A stretch of DNA of 64,000 bases from Bartonella sp. B1099 (GCF_944801835.1 NZ_CALYLN010000002.1:248001-312000); one strand, 5' to 3'; counted from the stretch's first letter, positions 35,483 through 45,802 are shown. The notes: generated from the sequence alone by a model not told the origin. A program made the numbers and translations.

Positions 35483-36328
35483 CAGCGATAAATTTTTGCA
35501 TTGCTCCAGAAAAGCTTACAGATTATAAAAACGTGACGATTTCATATTTGCCCGCTTATCCAATAGGAGATTATCATGAAACTATTCGCAGGAGCTCTTA
35601 TAATAGGCGCCGCGCTATTCACCCCATTGGCTGATGCGAAAACATTAAAAATCGCTAGTGAAGGCACTTATCCTCCCTTTAGTTATATTGACTCAAATAA
35701 TCAGCTTAAAGGGTTTGATATTGATATATCTTATGCCCTTTGTAAAAAAATGAAAGTTGAGTGTACAATTGTCACGCAAGATTTCGAGGGGATGATCCCC
35801 GGACTTATTGCAAAAAAATATGATGCGATCGTTGCTTCCCTTTCCCATACACAAGAGCGTTTACAAAAAATTGACTTCACAGATCCTTACTACGATACAG
35901 CACTGGCTGTCATTGTTACCAAAGATTCGGGAATTAAAGAAATCTCGTCACAAAGCTTTAGAGGCAAAAATCTTGGTGTACAATCAAATACAACACAAGC
36001 TGTTTATGCAGAAGATCATTATGCCTCTGAAGAGGTAAAAATCAAACTCTATCCTTCTACAATAGAAGTGAATCGTGACCTTTTAAATCATCGACTTGAT
36101 GTGATTATTGTTGATAAATTACAAGCATTAAATTGGCTTAAAAATGAAGGAAAAAATTGCTGTCTCCTCCTAGGAACTCTGGAAGAAACAAAATTTCCTG
36201 TTGCAATTGCGCTGCGTCAAAACAATAATGATCTTAAAAATAAGTTCAATGAAGCAATAAAAGAAATCCGTTTGGATGGAACTTATGAGAAAATTATGAG
36301 AAAATATTTTACAAGCGATGTCTATTAA
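35483..36328 (+). repeat. Tandem duplication unit 2 (leader plus binding-protein gene)
   Basis: Second copy of the unit at 34260-35105, in the same orientation and of the same length (846 bases). Similarity is patchy: many synonymous and several non-synonymous changes in the 5' and central parts, then 114 identical bases at 36156-36269. Confidence 0.85.
35576..36328 (+). CDS. Polar amino-acid ABC transporter, periplasmic binding protein 2
   Basis: A 250-residue paralogue of the preceding gene with the same fold: signal peptide ending LADAKT, then LKIASEGTYPPFSYIDSNNQLKGFDIDISYALCKKMKVE, FEGMIPGLIAKKYDAIVASLSHTQERLQKIDFTDPYYDT. It differs at binding-pocket-adjacent positions (S-P-T to S-H-T, NT to DT, KNSG to KDSG), so it may bind a different amino acid or a wider range. 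The end is almost identical at DNA level. It lies 79 bases before the permease pair and probably shares their transcript. Confidence 0.9.
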   Translation: MKLFAGALIIGAALFTPLADAKTLKIASEGTYPPFSYIDSNNQLKGFDIDISYALCKKMKVECTIVTQDFEGMIPGLIAKKYDAIVASLSHTQERLQKIDFTDPYYDTALAVIVTKDSGIKEISSQSFRGKNLGVQSNTTQAVYAEDHYASEEVKIKLYPSTIEVNRDLLNHRLDVIIVDKLQALNWLKNEGKNCCLLLGTLEETKFPVAIALRQNNNDLKNKFNEAIKEIRLDGTYEKIMRKYFTSDVY

Positions 36329-36406
36329 AGATCCCTATGATATTTAAATGAAATCTACTGTTGATTTTTAAAAACATTATCTAACTCTTTCATGAGGAAC
36401 ACAAGA

Positions 36407-37129
36407 ATGATTGAAAATTTAGCATTGCTATCATTTAGCAATGGTGGATGGGGAATGGTGATACTTTCTAGCGCAGGAATGACACTGTCATTGGCCTTAT
36501 GTTGTGGCCTTCTTGGACTTCCTCTAGGACTTTTAAATGCTGTGATGATTCGATCTGATATTAAGATAGCAAAAGCTATTGCACGTCTTTTTTCAACGGT
36601 GTTTCGTGGGCTCCCAGAACTTTTAACCTTGTTTTTAGTGTACTACGGATTACAAAGCCTTATTCAAAATGTCTTTGACTATTTTAATCTTGAAGTCATG
36701 TTTAGTATCAATGCTTTTGTTGCTGGTGTTCTTGCTCTGAGTATGGTTCTTGCCGCTTTTTCTTGTGAAGTTTGGCTTGGAGCATTCAACATTTTTGATA
36801 AAGGGCAATATGAGGCTGCTAAAGCTTTAGGGCTTTCACGCTCAACCACATTCTTTCGTATTGTCTTCCCTCAGCTCATCCGAAATGCCTTGCCAGGACT
36901 TTCTAATAATTGGCTTACTTTACTGAAAGATACATCCCTCGTTTCAACTATCGCGCTTGTTGACCTCATGCGACAAACGAATTTAGCTGTCGCTGCGACC
37001 AATAAACCCATGCTATTTTATCTTGTTTCCTGCTTACTCTATTTATTATTTTCAGCGTTTTTTGCCGCAATCTTACGCTATTTAGAAACATACACTCAAA
37101 TAGGCTATAAAAAGGTACCAAGTCAATGA
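36407..37129 (+). CDS. Polar amino-acid ABC transporter permease 1
   Basis: About 240 residues. The ATG at 36407 has GAGGA at 36394-36398 and is preferred to the ATG at 36392 that contains it. Five hydrophobic segments are visible. The EAA loop reads YEAAKALGLSRSTTFFRIVFPQLIRNALPGLSNNWLTLLKDTSLVS near residues 135-180, the docking site for the ATPase. It is a HisQ/ArtQ-type inner-membrane subunit. Its stop overlaps the next start (ATGA), so the two permeases are made together as a heterodimer. Confidence 0.9.
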   Translation: MIENLALLSFSNGGWGMVILSSAGMTLSLALCCGLLGLPLGLLNAVMIRSDIKIAKAIARLFSTVFRGLPELLTLFLVYYGLQSLIQNVFDYFNLEVMFSINAFVAGVLALSMVLAAFSCEVWLGAFNIFDKGQYEAAKALGLSRSTTFFRIVFPQLIRNALPGLSNNWLTLLKDTSLVSTIALVDLMRQTNLAVAATNKPMLFYLVSCLLYLLFSAFFAAILRYLETYTQIGYKKVPSQ

Positions 37130-37833
37130 TTCCTGAGTGGCTTTATTTCCTTTTTAATCCTGATCTTTTAAGCCGTTATGGGCCAAAATTTATTGATGGC
37201 TTTATTGTTACTGTTGAGCTTGTTTCTATTTCTTGTTCTCTTGGTTTTTTCCTCGGTATGCTTATTGCTTTTGCACGTTTATCAAAAAATATGCTTTTAC
37301 AATATTTTGCAAATGCTTATGTTTATTTTTTCCGCGGCTCTCCTTTGTTAGCCCAACTCTTCCTTTTTTATTATGGACTTGGTTCAATGAACAGTTTTTG
37401 GCAACAGGTTGGTCTATGGTGGTTTTTTCAAAACGCGTGGTATTGTTGCCTTTTTATTTTCACACTCAATTCTGCTGCCTATCAATCTGAAATCTTTAAA
37501 GGAAGTTTTCTATCCGTAACCACTGGACAACGTGAAGCATCAAAAGCTTTAGGTCTGAGCAATTCTATCACATTTTTTAGAGTTATTCTTCCACAAGCAA
37601 TGATCGTGGCATTACGCCCCCTAGGAAATGAGTTGATTTTAATGATTAAATCGAGTGCCATTGCCTCACTTGTTACTGTTTATGATTTAATGGGAATTGC
37701 TAAACTCACTTATTCACGTACATTCGACTTCCAAATTTACGTTTGGGCCGCACTTATCTATCTTTTTATTGTTGAACTCATTCATCGTTTTATTGTTTTT
37801 ATCGAACATCATCTCACGCGATATTTACGGTAA
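37126..37833 (+). CDS. Polar amino-acid ABC transporter permease 2
   Basis: 235 residues, HisM/ArtM type. Hydrophobic segments are visible through the protein, with the EAA loop at QREASKALGLSNSITFFRVILPQAMIVALRPLGNELILMIKSSAIASLVTVYDL near residues 130-185. It starts inside the stop of permease 1 (ATGA). It ends 80 bases before the ATPase gene. The pair forms the membrane pore of the importer together with the two binding proteins encoded upstream. No defect is visible. Confidence 0.9.
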   Translation: MIPEWLYFLFNPDLLSRYGPKFIDGFIVTVELVSISCSLGFFLGMLIAFARLSKNMLLQYFANAYVYFFRGSPLLAQLFLFYYGLGSMNSFWQQVGLWWFFQNAWYCCLFIFTLNSAAYQSEIFKGSFLSVTTGQREASKALGLSNSITFFRVILPQAMIVALRPLGNELILMIKSSAIASLVTVYDLMGIAKLTYSRTFDFQIYVWAALIYLFIVELIHRFIVFIEHHLTRYLR

Positions 37834-37913
37834 AATAAAATGATCATAAAAAACTTTACCAAATCAAAATGGTGCATTAATCAATTTATTCATCAATGAA
37901 AGAATAAAACAAG

Positions 37914-38687
37914 ATGAATTTAAAAAATAATCAATCAATCTCTCCAAATCACCCCCCTGTGATCTCCATTCAAAACCTCAATAAATGGTATGGAGACTTT
38001 CAGGTCTTACACGATATCAACTTTGATGTTCAAGCTGGTGAACATATCGTTATTTGTGGACCATCTGGATCAGGAAAATCAACGCTAATTCGTTGTATTA
38101 ATCAATTAGAACAAGCACAAAAAGGTTCAATCTGTATTCATAACGTTGATATCAATACTGCTCCTCTACAACAGCAAAAAAATGTTCTGCGAAAGATAGG
38201 AATGGTTTTTCAGAACTTTAATTTATTTCCCCACATGAGCGTTCTACAAAATTGTATTTTAGCCCCTATGACAGTTCAAGGGCTTTCCAAACAACAAGCA
38301 AAAGAACGGGCAATTCGTTACTTAACGCATGTAGGTATTGAAAAACACTGTGAAAAATATCCTTTACAACTTTCTGGTGGACAACAACAGCGTGTTGCAA
38401 TTGCTCGTGCGCTTTGTATGGAACCTGAAGTCATGCTTTTTGATGAACCCACTTCAGCTCTTGATCCAGAAAGTGTGGGAGAAGTTTTGGAAGTAATCGC
38501 TCAATTGGCCGATACTGGAATTACAATGCTTTGCGTTACCCATGAAATGGGCTTCGCAAAAAAAGTCTCAGAAAGAATACTCTTTCTAGAAAATGGAAAA
38601 ATTGTTGAAGATACAGCCTCTGACAAATTTTTCACCAACCCTAAAAGCCAACGTGCCCGTGAATTTCTTGCTAAAATTAAACATTAG
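37914..38687 (+). CDS. Polar amino-acid ABC transporter ATP-binding protein
   Basis: 257 residues of the HisP/GlnQ/ArtP type. Walker [15 protein letters not shown] near residue 50, Q-loop [11 protein letters not shown], signature [15 protein letters not shown] near 155, Walker [16 protein letters not shown] near 175, and switch His in [16 protein letters not shown]. It powers the importer whose binding proteins and permeases lie just upstream. It converges on lpxB, so the transporter cassette ends here. Confidence 0.92.
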   Translation: MNLKNNQSISPNHPPVISIQNLNKWYGDFQVLHDINFDVQAGEHIVICGPSGSGKSTLIRCINQLEQAQKGSICIHNVDINTAPLQQQKNVLRKIGMVFQNFNLFPHMSVLQNCILAPMTVQGLSKQQAKERAIRYLTHVGIEKHCEKYPLQLSGGQQQRVAIARALCMEPEVMLFDEPTSALDPESVGEVLEVIAQLADTGITMLCVTHEMGFAKKVSERILFLENGKIVEDTASDKFFTNPKSQRAREFLAKIKH

Positions 38688-38707
38688 TCACCAAAATATT
38701 GTTTTAT

Positions 38708-39904
38708 TTATACAATTTTACCCCTACTTCTTAAAAGATTGATAATCTTTTGCGCACCGACAATCCCCGATGGGACTTCTGTTTTCATTTTCTGTTTCAC
38801 CATCTCAAAAGCATCGAGTTGAGCCTGGCGCAATAAAGGATTAGATAAAAGTTGTTCTACCTGTCTTGCTAACATACCAGGACGGATCAATTCATTCAAA
38901 TATTCTGGAATAATCGGCTTATCAGCAATAATATTTGGAAGAGCAGCGCTCCATAACATCATTTTAGGAAAAATAAATAATTTAGAAAAATGATCAAGTT
39001 TATAGCAAAGAGCCATAGGAATTTTTGCTAAAGCTAATTCAAGAGAAACCGTTCCATGGGCTGCAAGAGCAACATCTGCTTGCGCAAAAGCACGCCATTT
39101 TTCATCTTCACCAACAACAATCTCTACTTTTCTTTTCCAGCCCTGCACAAAATCACGTATTCTATCCACCAAATGGGGCAAAGTTGGTAAAATAATCTGT
39201 AAATGAGGGATACGTTGTATAAGAATCTCTACTGTTTCTTGAAAAATAGGCATTAAAGAACGAATCTCTAAATTGCGTGATCCTGGCAAAATAACCAATG
39301 TAGGCGACGATGTTTGTTGACCACACAAATTTCTTTGTTCTTCTTGGCGCTTTTTTTCTAACTGAACTCTCAAAAGAGGAGGATATGTCAAAAGACGATG
39401 TCCAACATAGGTGGTAGAAGGACCTCCTAAATCCTGCATAACCTTTTCTTCAAAAGGAAAAACCGCTAAAACATGATCAACAAATCCGCACATAGCTTTT
39501 GCACGCTCTGGCCTCCATGCCCAAACGGTTGGTGCAATATATTTAATAATCGGAATAGAAGGTGCTAAAGCGCGGACCTTTTTTGCAACACGATGCGTGA
39601 AATCAGGACTATCAATAATAATTAAACAATCAGGTTGCTCTTGTGCGATAAATTTGGATAAATTACGAATATGCAGCAGCAGCAACGGTAATTTTTTCAA
39701 TACCTCCTTTAAACCTATTAAAGCAATATCATGAGAATCAAAAAAGCTTTTTAAACCTAATGCCTTTAAATGCTGTCCCCCAACACCTATCAAATGAATG
39801 TTGCCTCCTATTTGTTGTGATAAACAAGAAATTAAATCCGCCCCGAGCAAATCACCAGATTCCTCACCTGCAACCACAGCAACTTTTAAGAAACAATCAT
39901 TCAT
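38708..39904 (-). CDS. lpxB: Lipid-A-disaccharide synthase
   Basis: About 398 residues from the ATG at 39904, which overlaps the end of lpxI; the reading five residues longer is less likely. It contains LKVAVVAGEESGDLLGADLI at the N-terminus, IIDSPDFTHRVAKKVRALAPSIPIIKYIAPTVWAWRPERAK near residues 90-130, VLAVFPFEEKVMQDLGGPSTTYVGHRLL, and VILPGSRNLEIRSLMPIF near 210. It condenses UDP-2,3-diacylglucosamine with lipid X at the inner leaflet. It is the last gene of the lpx operon. Confidence 0.93.
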   Translation of the reverse strand: MNDCFLKVAVVAGEESGDLLGADLISCLSQQIGGNIHLIGVGGQHLKALGLKSFFDSHDIALIGLKEVLKKLPLLLLHIRNLSKFIAQEQPDCLIIIDSPDFTHRVAKKVRALAPSIPIIKYIAPTVWAWRPERAKAMCGFVDHVLAVFPFEEKVMQDLGGPSTTYVGHRLLTYPPLLRVQLEKKRQEEQRNLCGQQTSSPTLVILPGSRNLEIRSLMPIFQETVEILIQRIPHLQIILPTLPHLVDRIRDFVQGWKRKVEIVVGEDEKWRAFAQADVALAAHGTVSLELALAKIPMALCYKLDHFSKLFIFPKMMLWSAALPNIIADKPIIPEYLNELIRPGMLARQVEQLLSNPLLRQAQLDAFEMVKQKMKTEVPSGIVGAQKIINLLRSRGKIV

Positions 39905-40769
39905 GATCAAACTTTTCAAATGTTTCTATAAATAGAGAATATTTGTTAGCTTTTTCTATTGTTGTTTTCACCGATAATATGAGACTTCTATTTGCCTCCA
40001 CCGCAATACCAGATAGACCACTCTTTGCAATATTCATTATTGTTGTAGGCCCAATTGATGGCAAATCAACACGATTATCCTGCTGTGGCTTTGCACATTT
40101 TACAAGAACACCACCTTGAGGGGGAATTTGCCCTCTTTCTCGCATTTCACAAACACGCCACAACATATTATCAGTTCCCTCAGCCCCCTCCAGAGCAACC
40201 ACCCTTCCTTGAACAACGACAATGGCTTGTCCTATATCCAATTGACCTAAAAGCTTTGCTGCTTCTGCTGCTAAAAAAATATCCTTCTTCTCTTTCTGTG
40301 TGGCACGCCGTACTGTTAAATTAAATTCTATAGGAGCTAAAAGATCTGGAACTATTTCGTGAGCACCAATAACAGAAAAACCGTGTGCTTCAATAATCCG
40401 TATAAAAGCTTTTAATAACGCATCGTCCCCCCTCCTCAAAGCCCCAATTAACTTAGGAAGAGCTAAAAATGTTGTCCAGTCCAGTCGCAATTGTGTAAGA
40501 AGTGGTCTCTTTTTCACACCACCTGCCAAAACAACATTATAAACTCCAGCTTCTTTCAAGATTTTAACGAGTCGCGCTAACTCTACAATTGATAGCTCAC
40601 AGTGTTCATAACGATAAAGAACAGAATCTGCCTCACCATGCAAAAGCACAAGAAAAGGATTCTCTCCATTCTTCTCAAGAGTCTGTGCAACAGTAATCGG
40701 TAGAACACCACTTCCTGCTATAATAGCAGTACGGCCGGAAAGAAAATTTCTGGCACCCCACATAGGCAT
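39897..40769 (-). CDS. lpxI: UDP-2,3-diacylglucosamine pyrophosphatase LpxI
   Basis: 290 residues of the DUF1009/LpxI family: GRTAIIAGSGVLPITVAQTLEKNGENPFLVLLHGEAD, then GVYNVVLAGGVKKRPLL, LRRGDDALLKAFIRIIEAHGFSVIGAHEIVPDLLAP near residues 110-145, and GQAIVVVQGRVVALEGAEGTDNML. LpxI replaces LpxH in alphaproteobacteria and makes lipid X. AAGGATT precedes its ATG, two bases past the lpxA stop. The gene overlaps lpxB, forming the order lpxA-lpxI-lpxB. Confidence 0.93.
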   Translation of the reverse strand: MPMWGARNFLSGRTAIIAGSGVLPITVAQTLEKNGENPFLVLLHGEADSVLYRYEHCELSIVELARLVKILKEAGVYNVVLAGGVKKRPLLTQLRLDWTTFLALPKLIGALRRGDDALLKAFIRIIEAHGFSVIGAHEIVPDLLAPIEFNLTVRRATQKEKKDIFLAAEAAKLLGQLDIGQAIVVVQGRVVALEGAEGTDNMLWRVCEMRERGQIPPQGGVLVKCAKPQQDNRVDLPSIGPTTIMNIAKSGLSGIAVEANRSLILSVKTTIEKANKYSLFIETFEKFDHE

Positions 40770-40771
40770 TT

Positions 40772-41596
40772 TTAATCCTTATGTTCTTTTATTCTATCAC
40801 CTTCAAATTTTGGTGTACAATAAAAACGCTTTCCTTCTTCTTTAATAAAATTAACAACGTCAGCAACCGACTGAGAAGAAGAATAGAAAGAAGCAACATC
40901 ATTAACACGCTCTTTAAAGGGCTTGCTATGATCAAAAAGCATGGCAACCGCATGACGGAGTGCATGAATATCTTGACGCTCAAGCCCTGCACGCTTCATG
41001 CCAATAATATTGAGTCCGGCAAGTTTTGCCTGCACACCAACAGCTGTTCCATAAGGAATCAGATCACCCACCAGTGCAGATACACCGCCGATAAATGCAT
41101 GATGTCCAACACGAACAAATTGGTGAACAGCAGCACCACCACCGATAATCACATAATCACCAACAGTAACATGACCAGCAATCATCGCATTATTAGCAAA
41201 TGTTACATGATTGCCGACATGACAATCATGAGCGATATGCGCATAACAAAAAAATTGACAATTATCACCAACAACTGTCATTCCCACACTCGAATCGGAG
41301 CCTCTATGCATTGTTACGCCTTCACGAATCGTACAATTCTTACCAATAAAAAGTGTGGTAGCTCCCCCTTTATGTTTATTATTTTGCGGATCTGCCCCCA
41401 AAACTGCATGAGAAAAGACTTTACTCTTGGCGCCTAACGTTGTCTTTCCCATTATTACAACATGACTTGTCAAACTACATTCATCACCAATAACAGCCTC
41501 TGAACTAATATGGCAAAACGGCCCAACGCGTACATTCTCACCAAGCTGCGCTCCCTTCTCCACAAGAGCCGTTGTATGGATTTTCGTACCGGACAT
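40772..41596 (-). CDS. lpxA: Acyl-ACP--UDP-N-acetylglucosamine O-acyltransferase
   Basis: 274 residues with a left-handed beta-helix of hexapeptides (MSGTKIHTTALVEKGAQLGENVRVGPFCHISSEAVIGDEC). The catalytic-His region is NCQFFCYAHIAHDCHVGNHVTFANNAMIAGHVTVGDYVIIGGGAAVHQFVRVGHHAFIG near residues 110-170. The C-terminal helical part (RAGLERQDIHALRHAVAMLF) is intact. It adds the first acyl chain in lipid A synthesis. It lies 24 bases after fabZ in the conserved lpxD-fabZ-lpxA order. Confidence 0.94.
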   Translation of the reverse strand: MSGTKIHTTALVEKGAQLGENVRVGPFCHISSEAVIGDECSLTSHVVIMGKTTLGAKSKVFSHAVLGADPQNNKHKGGATTLFIGKNCTIREGVTMHRGSDSSVGMTVVGDNCQFFCYAHIAHDCHVGNHVTFANNAMIAGHVTVGDYVIIGGGAAVHQFVRVGHHAFIGGVSALVGDLIPYGTAVGVQAKLAGLNIIGMKRAGLERQDIHALRHAVAMLFDHSKPFKERVNDVASFYSSSQSVADVVNFIKEEGKRFYCTPKFEGDRIKEHKD

Positions 41597-41620
41597 TTTT
41601 AATTTCCCATCAAATATCGT

Positions 41621-42088
41621 TTATTCTTCTTCAACAATCATCGCAGCAATTTCTGCCTCAGCGACGCGGACATCTTCTACTTTTGCAACACATGAAAAAC
41701 GCCTCATACCAGATCTCTTTTTCAAAAGCTGAACATGAATTTTAAGCTGATCACCAGGCATAACCGGCTTACGAAATTTCGCATTATCAACCGTCATAAG
41801 GTAAACCAAATTTGTTTGCTTATTGCCTAAATTTAAAAGTGCTATTGCTCCGGCTGTTTGTGCCATAGCTTCTAAAATCAAAACCCCAGGCATAACAGGC
41901 TTTGCTGGAAAATGTCCCGTAAAATGTGGCTCGTTAATCGTTATATTTTTAATACCAATTGCTTCTTGTTCACCATCAATATCAACGATACGATCGATCA
42001 ATAAAAATGGATAACGGTGCGGTAATATTGAGAGCAATTTTTCAATATCAACAGCCTCTAAATCTCTAGTTCCTTCTGTGCTGATCAT
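41621..42088 (-). CDS. fabZ: (3R)-hydroxyacyl-ACP dehydratase
   Basis: 155 residues with the hot-dog fold: [23 protein letters not shown] near residues 17-40, [37 protein letters not shown] near residues 45-85 (catalytic His and Glu), and [22 protein letters not shown]. It dehydrates beta-hydroxyacyl-ACP in fatty acid synthesis and competes with LpxA/LpxD for substrate. The start lies within the end of lpxD; its GGAG ribosome-binding site is inside the lpxD 3' end, so translation is coupled. Confidence 0.94.
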   Translation of the reverse strand: MISTEGTRDLEAVDIEKLLSILPHRYPFLLIDRIVDIDGEQEAIGIKNITINEPHFTGHFPAKPVMPGVLILEAMAQTAGAIALLNLGNKQTNLVYLMTVDNAKFRKPVMPGDQLKIHVQLLKKRSGMRRFSCVAKVEDVRVAEAEIAAMIVEEE

Positions 42089-42089
42089 C

Positions 42090-43136
42090 TCAGCTTTTCT
42101 CCTTTTTAACTTTTCCCATACTGCGCAACGTTGCTACTTCACGAAACCATTGTTTAAATGGTCGTGCTGGACTCCCTCCCCATTTTTCACCATCCGGAAT
42201 GTCATTCATAACGCCACTACGACCAGCAATCTGAACACATTTTCCTATCACGATATGATCCGCTACTCCAACCCCTCCGCCAAGCTGAGACATATCCCCT
42301 ATCGATGTACTCCCAGCAATTCCACATTGAGCGGCAATAAGGCAATAACGACCAATTTTTACATTGTGGGCAATTTGTACAAGATTATCAATCTTGCTTC
42401 CTTCTCCAATAACAGTATCTTGAAATGTTCCTCGATCAATCGTGGTATTCGCACCAATTTCCACACCATCTTCAATAATAACGCGACCAAGTTGTGGAAT
42501 TTTCTCGATTCCATCTTCCCCTCCAACATAACCAAAACCATCTTGCCCAATACAAACACCAGGATAAAGCTGAACCCTATCCCCTATTAAGGAACACTGA
42601 ACGGTTACTTTAGGAGCAATATAGCAGTCACATCCAATACGGCAATTTTCACCAATAACAGCGGTGGATGAAATAAGAGTTCCTGCACCAATCTCAACAT
42701 TTCTCCCGATAACAGCTCCCGCTTCAATACACACATCATCGGCAAACTTAGCCGTTGGATGAATATGGGCATGCGGTGAAATCTCTCTCTGTCCTAACCA
42801 AGGCATTGGTCTGACAGAATCAGGAAACAAAATACGACCAACCTGAGCAAAATCACGCTGCGGTGTGGATGTCACCAAAATTGCCATTGTGTCAGGAACT
42901 TTAAAAACAATATCATTCGTACAAAAAACAGCAACAGCAGAACTGTCTCGTAGAGCATCAGAAAACTTCCGATGCTCCACAAAAACAAGAGAACCTTCCA
43001 CAGCACTCTCAAGCGAAGAAAGAGTATTGATAACTTTATGAGAAAACTCTGGATTAAGAAGCTTTGCACCCGTCAACTCAGCAACATTTGCAACTGTCAA
43101 TTGCCGGGACGGCGTAAAAAAAAATGTATCCGCCAT
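42090..43136 (-). CDS. lpxD: UDP-3-O-acylglucosamine N-acyltransferase
   Basis: About 348 residues from the ATG at 43136; a TTG one codon earlier is possible. The N-terminal uridine-binding domain ([39 protein letters not shown]) precedes hexapeptides ([37 protein letters not shown]) and the catalytic segment [32 protein letters not shown] near residues 235-265. It adds the N-linked acyl chains of lipid A. It follows bamA after about 60 bases in the usual order. Confidence 0.93.
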   Translation of the reverse strand: MADTFFFTPSRQLTVANVAELTGAKLLNPEFSHKVINTLSSLESAVEGSLVFVEHRKFSDALRDSSAVAVFCTNDIVFKVPDTMAILVTSTPQRDFAQVGRILFPDSVRPMPWLGQREISPHAHIHPTAKFADDVCIEAGAVIGRNVEIGAGTLISSTAVIGENCRIGCDCYIAPKVTVQCSLIGDRVQLYPGVCIGQDGFGYVGGEDGIEKIPQLGRVIIEDGVEIGANTTIDRGTFQDTVIGEGSKIDNLVQIAHNVKIGRYCLIAAQCGIAGSTSIGDMSQLGGGVGVADHIVIGKCVQIAGRSGVMNDIPDGEKWGGSPARPFKQWFREVATLRSMGKVKKEKS

Positions 43137-43202
43137 CAAAACACTTTCTCTCCCAGCTTAAGCTATTCTCTTCAAGCTTTTCCTTCTTAAAAAACGCTCA
43201 AA

Positions 43203-45599
43203 TTAGAACTTCGTAGAAATACCAAAGTTCAATTGCTGCAAACGATCTCCCTCCTGCTTTGTTATTGGCCAAGCATAATCAAAACGCAAAGGACCAAACG
43301 GAGAATCCCACATCAAACTCACACCTGCAGATGAGCGCCAAGCACTTTTGGTATGGGTAACAGGCGGCTCACCCTTAAAAACGGCTTTATAATTATTGCC
43401 ATAGAGCGTAGCAATATCTGCAAACAAAGCACCGCGCAATCCGAATCCTTCAGGCACAACAGGAATAGGAAACTGTACTTCAGCAGTCGCATTCATATAT
43501 GTCGTTCCCCCTAAGAAATAAACTTCACCCTTATTGGAAACCTGACGAGGACCTATTCCATTGTATTTGAATCCTCGGATCATATCCGTATTCGCTTTAA
43601 ACATATCGAAAATACGAACACCCTCCTTGCCTATTTCGTGGATATAACCACCGCCAAAGGAAAGTAAACCAACAATATCCCTCTGATCAGAAAGCGTCTT
43701 GTACATCATCGCTTTACCCGTGGTCTTCAAGAACTTTGCTCTCCCACCAAGTCCTGCATATTCCTGAAGAAGATGCACGTACCATCCATCATGGGGATTT
43801 CTCATATCATCAATCGTATTATAAGTTAAACCATAACTAATCGATGAACGTTTCCAAGGACTTTGCTTAGCTGCTTGAACAATCGCACCAGAATATTTCC
43901 CATATAATTCTATTATATCACTCTCTTTGTTGAAATCATACTCTCCACCAAAATCATATTCTTCTTGCACATAAGAATAAGCAACATTCGCAGATAATTG
44001 ATTATTAATAGGCAACGAAAACCGTAGCGATCCCCCTGTCTGTCGTACATCATAGGCTTTATCAGCACGATAAGTGCTGCGAAAAACATCAACGCCAGCC
44101 GATAAACGGTATCCTAAGAAATAAGGATCAACAAATGATAAATTATAATTACGGGATTTTTCTTGCCCTGCTCCTAGCCCTAAACGAACGTACTGACCAC
44201 GTCCCCCAAGATTACGCTCAGTAACAGAGACTTCAAGTGACATACCAGGACTTGTTCCGCCCGTTGTATAACCTCCAGAAAGAGAGAGATCCCCTGTTGA
44301 AGCTTCAACGACATCTATCACCAAAACAACTTGGTCAGATTGCTCAGTTGGAACCATTGAAATATTAACAGCTTTGAAAAAACCTAAACTTTCTAGACGA
44401 CGTTTCGCCCGCTGCAATAAAGTTTGATTGTAAGCATCTCCTTCATTTAAATCGATCTCACGACGAATGACGTAATCACGCGTTTTCTCATTGCCACGGA
44501 TATCAATACGCTGAATATATGCACGTGTACCTTGTTCAATATTATATAAAATTGAAATCGTATGATTTGCTAAATCACGGTTTCCACGTGGTTCAACTTT
44601 AGCAAAAGCATATCCTGAATCAGCAACCTTATTATTAATAATAGCAACAGACTGTTCAATATCTTCTGCACTATAAACATTCCCTGGCTGGGTCTTAAGC
44701 TTGCCTTTCACAGATTGAACGTCAATTCCATCAACATCACTTTCAACCTGAATATCACTAATTTTATAGCGTGGTCCTTCATCAAGCACGAAAGAAATTT
44801 TATACGTATTGCTTGCGGCATCAAAAGCCGCTTTAGAAGAGACAACACGAAAATCCGCATAACCACGATTATAATAAAAGCGCCGTAAAGCTTCTTCATC
44901 AGCAGCGAGACGCTCTTCACTGTAAACATCGCCTCCCAAAAACTTTGAAAAAATTCCTGAAGACTTTGTTGAAATCACATCACGCAACCGGCGGCTTGCA
45001 AAGACAGTATTTCCCTTAAAAGTGATATTACTAATCTTTGTTTTTTGTCCTTCAACAACATTAAACACCACATTAACACGCCCTTTTCCAAGGTTAATCG
45101 TTTGAACGTTAACAGTGATATTATTACGACCTAGCGTTTTATAAGCCTCACGAATTGTATTTATATCAGCAGAAAGCTTAGCAGAATTAAAAGGTTCATT
45201 TGGCTTTAAAGAAATAAACCGTTTAAGATCTGGGTCTTTAAAAGATTTATTTCCCTGAAATAATATTTGATTGACAACCTCATATTCTTTTACGAATACA
45301 ATCAATTTATCACCTACTTGATTTATTTTAACATCATAAAATAAACCTAACTCGAAAAGATTCTTCACAGCATGATCAACATCACCACTTGAGATCCCTT
45401 GTCCAGCCTTAATACCCATATTGTCTCGAATCGCCTGAGAACTTACAAACTTATTCCCACGAACCTCAATAGAACGGACTACAGATGCTTGTATTTCTCC
45501 AACCGCAGCAATTGACATAAAAACCGTTGCTGGGGCAATCATCCCCATCTTTAACACCAACACAGATGCTGCATTTAAAAACTTTGAATTCGTAGTCAT
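43203..45599 (-). CDS. bamA: Outer membrane protein assembly factor BamA
   Basis: 798 residues: signal peptide, POTRA domains (IEVRGNKFVSSQAIRDNMGIKAGQGISSGDVDHAVKNLFELGLF and the later VNVVFNVVEGQKTKISNITFKGN, ISFVLDEGPRYKISDIQVE, RAYIQRIDIRGNEKTRDYVIRREIDLNEGDAYNQ), then a C-terminal beta-barrel from about residue 430. The barrel contains IRGFKYNGIGPRQ and GLRGALFADIATLYG, ending in an aromatic C-terminal residue (NFGISTKF). It folds proteins into the outer membrane. No skp gene lies between it and lpxD. Neighbours rseP and lpxD are the normal partners. Confidence 0.94.
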   Translation of the reverse strand: MTTNSKFLNAASVLVLKMGMIAPATVFMSIAAVGEIQASVVRSIEVRGNKFVSSQAIRDNMGIKAGQGISSGDVDHAVKNLFELGLFYDVKINQVGDKLIVFVKEYEVVNQILFQGNKSFKDPDLKRFISLKPNEPFNSAKLSADINTIREAYKTLGRNNITVNVQTINLGKGRVNVVFNVVEGQKTKISNITFKGNTVFASRRLRDVISTKSSGIFSKFLGGDVYSEERLAADEEALRRFYYNRGYADFRVVSSKAAFDAASNTYKISFVLDEGPRYKISDIQVESDVDGIDVQSVKGKLKTQPGNVYSAEDIEQSVAIINNKVADSGYAFAKVEPRGNRDLANHTISILYNIEQGTRAYIQRIDIRGNEKTRDYVIRREIDLNEGDAYNQTLLQRAKRRLESLGFFKAVNISMVPTEQSDQVVLVIDVVEASTGDLSLSGGYTTGGTSPGMSLEVSVTERNLGGRGQYVRLGLGAGQEKSRNYNLSFVDPYFLGYRLSAGVDVFRSTYRADKAYDVRQTGGSLRFSLPINNQLSANVAYSYVQEEYDFGGEYDFNKESDIIELYGKYSGAIVQAAKQSPWKRSSISYGLTYNTIDDMRNPHDGWYVHLLQEYAGLGGRAKFLKTTGKAMMYKTLSDQRDIVGLLSFGGGYIHEIGKEGVRIFDMFKANTDMIRGFKYNGIGPRQVSNKGEVYFLGGTTYMNATAEVQFPIPVVPEGFGLRGALFADIATLYGNNYKAVFKGEPPVTHTKSAWRSSAGVSLMWDSPFGPLRFDYAWPITKQEGDRLQQLNFGISTKF

Positions 45600-45802
45600 T
45601 GGCTTTTTTACCTTACTCTTGTTCCTTGGACATGATGCCTTAAAAAGCTAACTGCCATAACAACCTTTTTACAGCGAGACTTTTCATCCCTTAATTACTC
45701 ATTATAATGTACGACGCCACAATATTTTGCAGACATGGTAAACAACCTTCAATTTGTTTTTGCTATTATTACCCAATTTACAAAGCGTTTTCCATAATTT
45801 AA

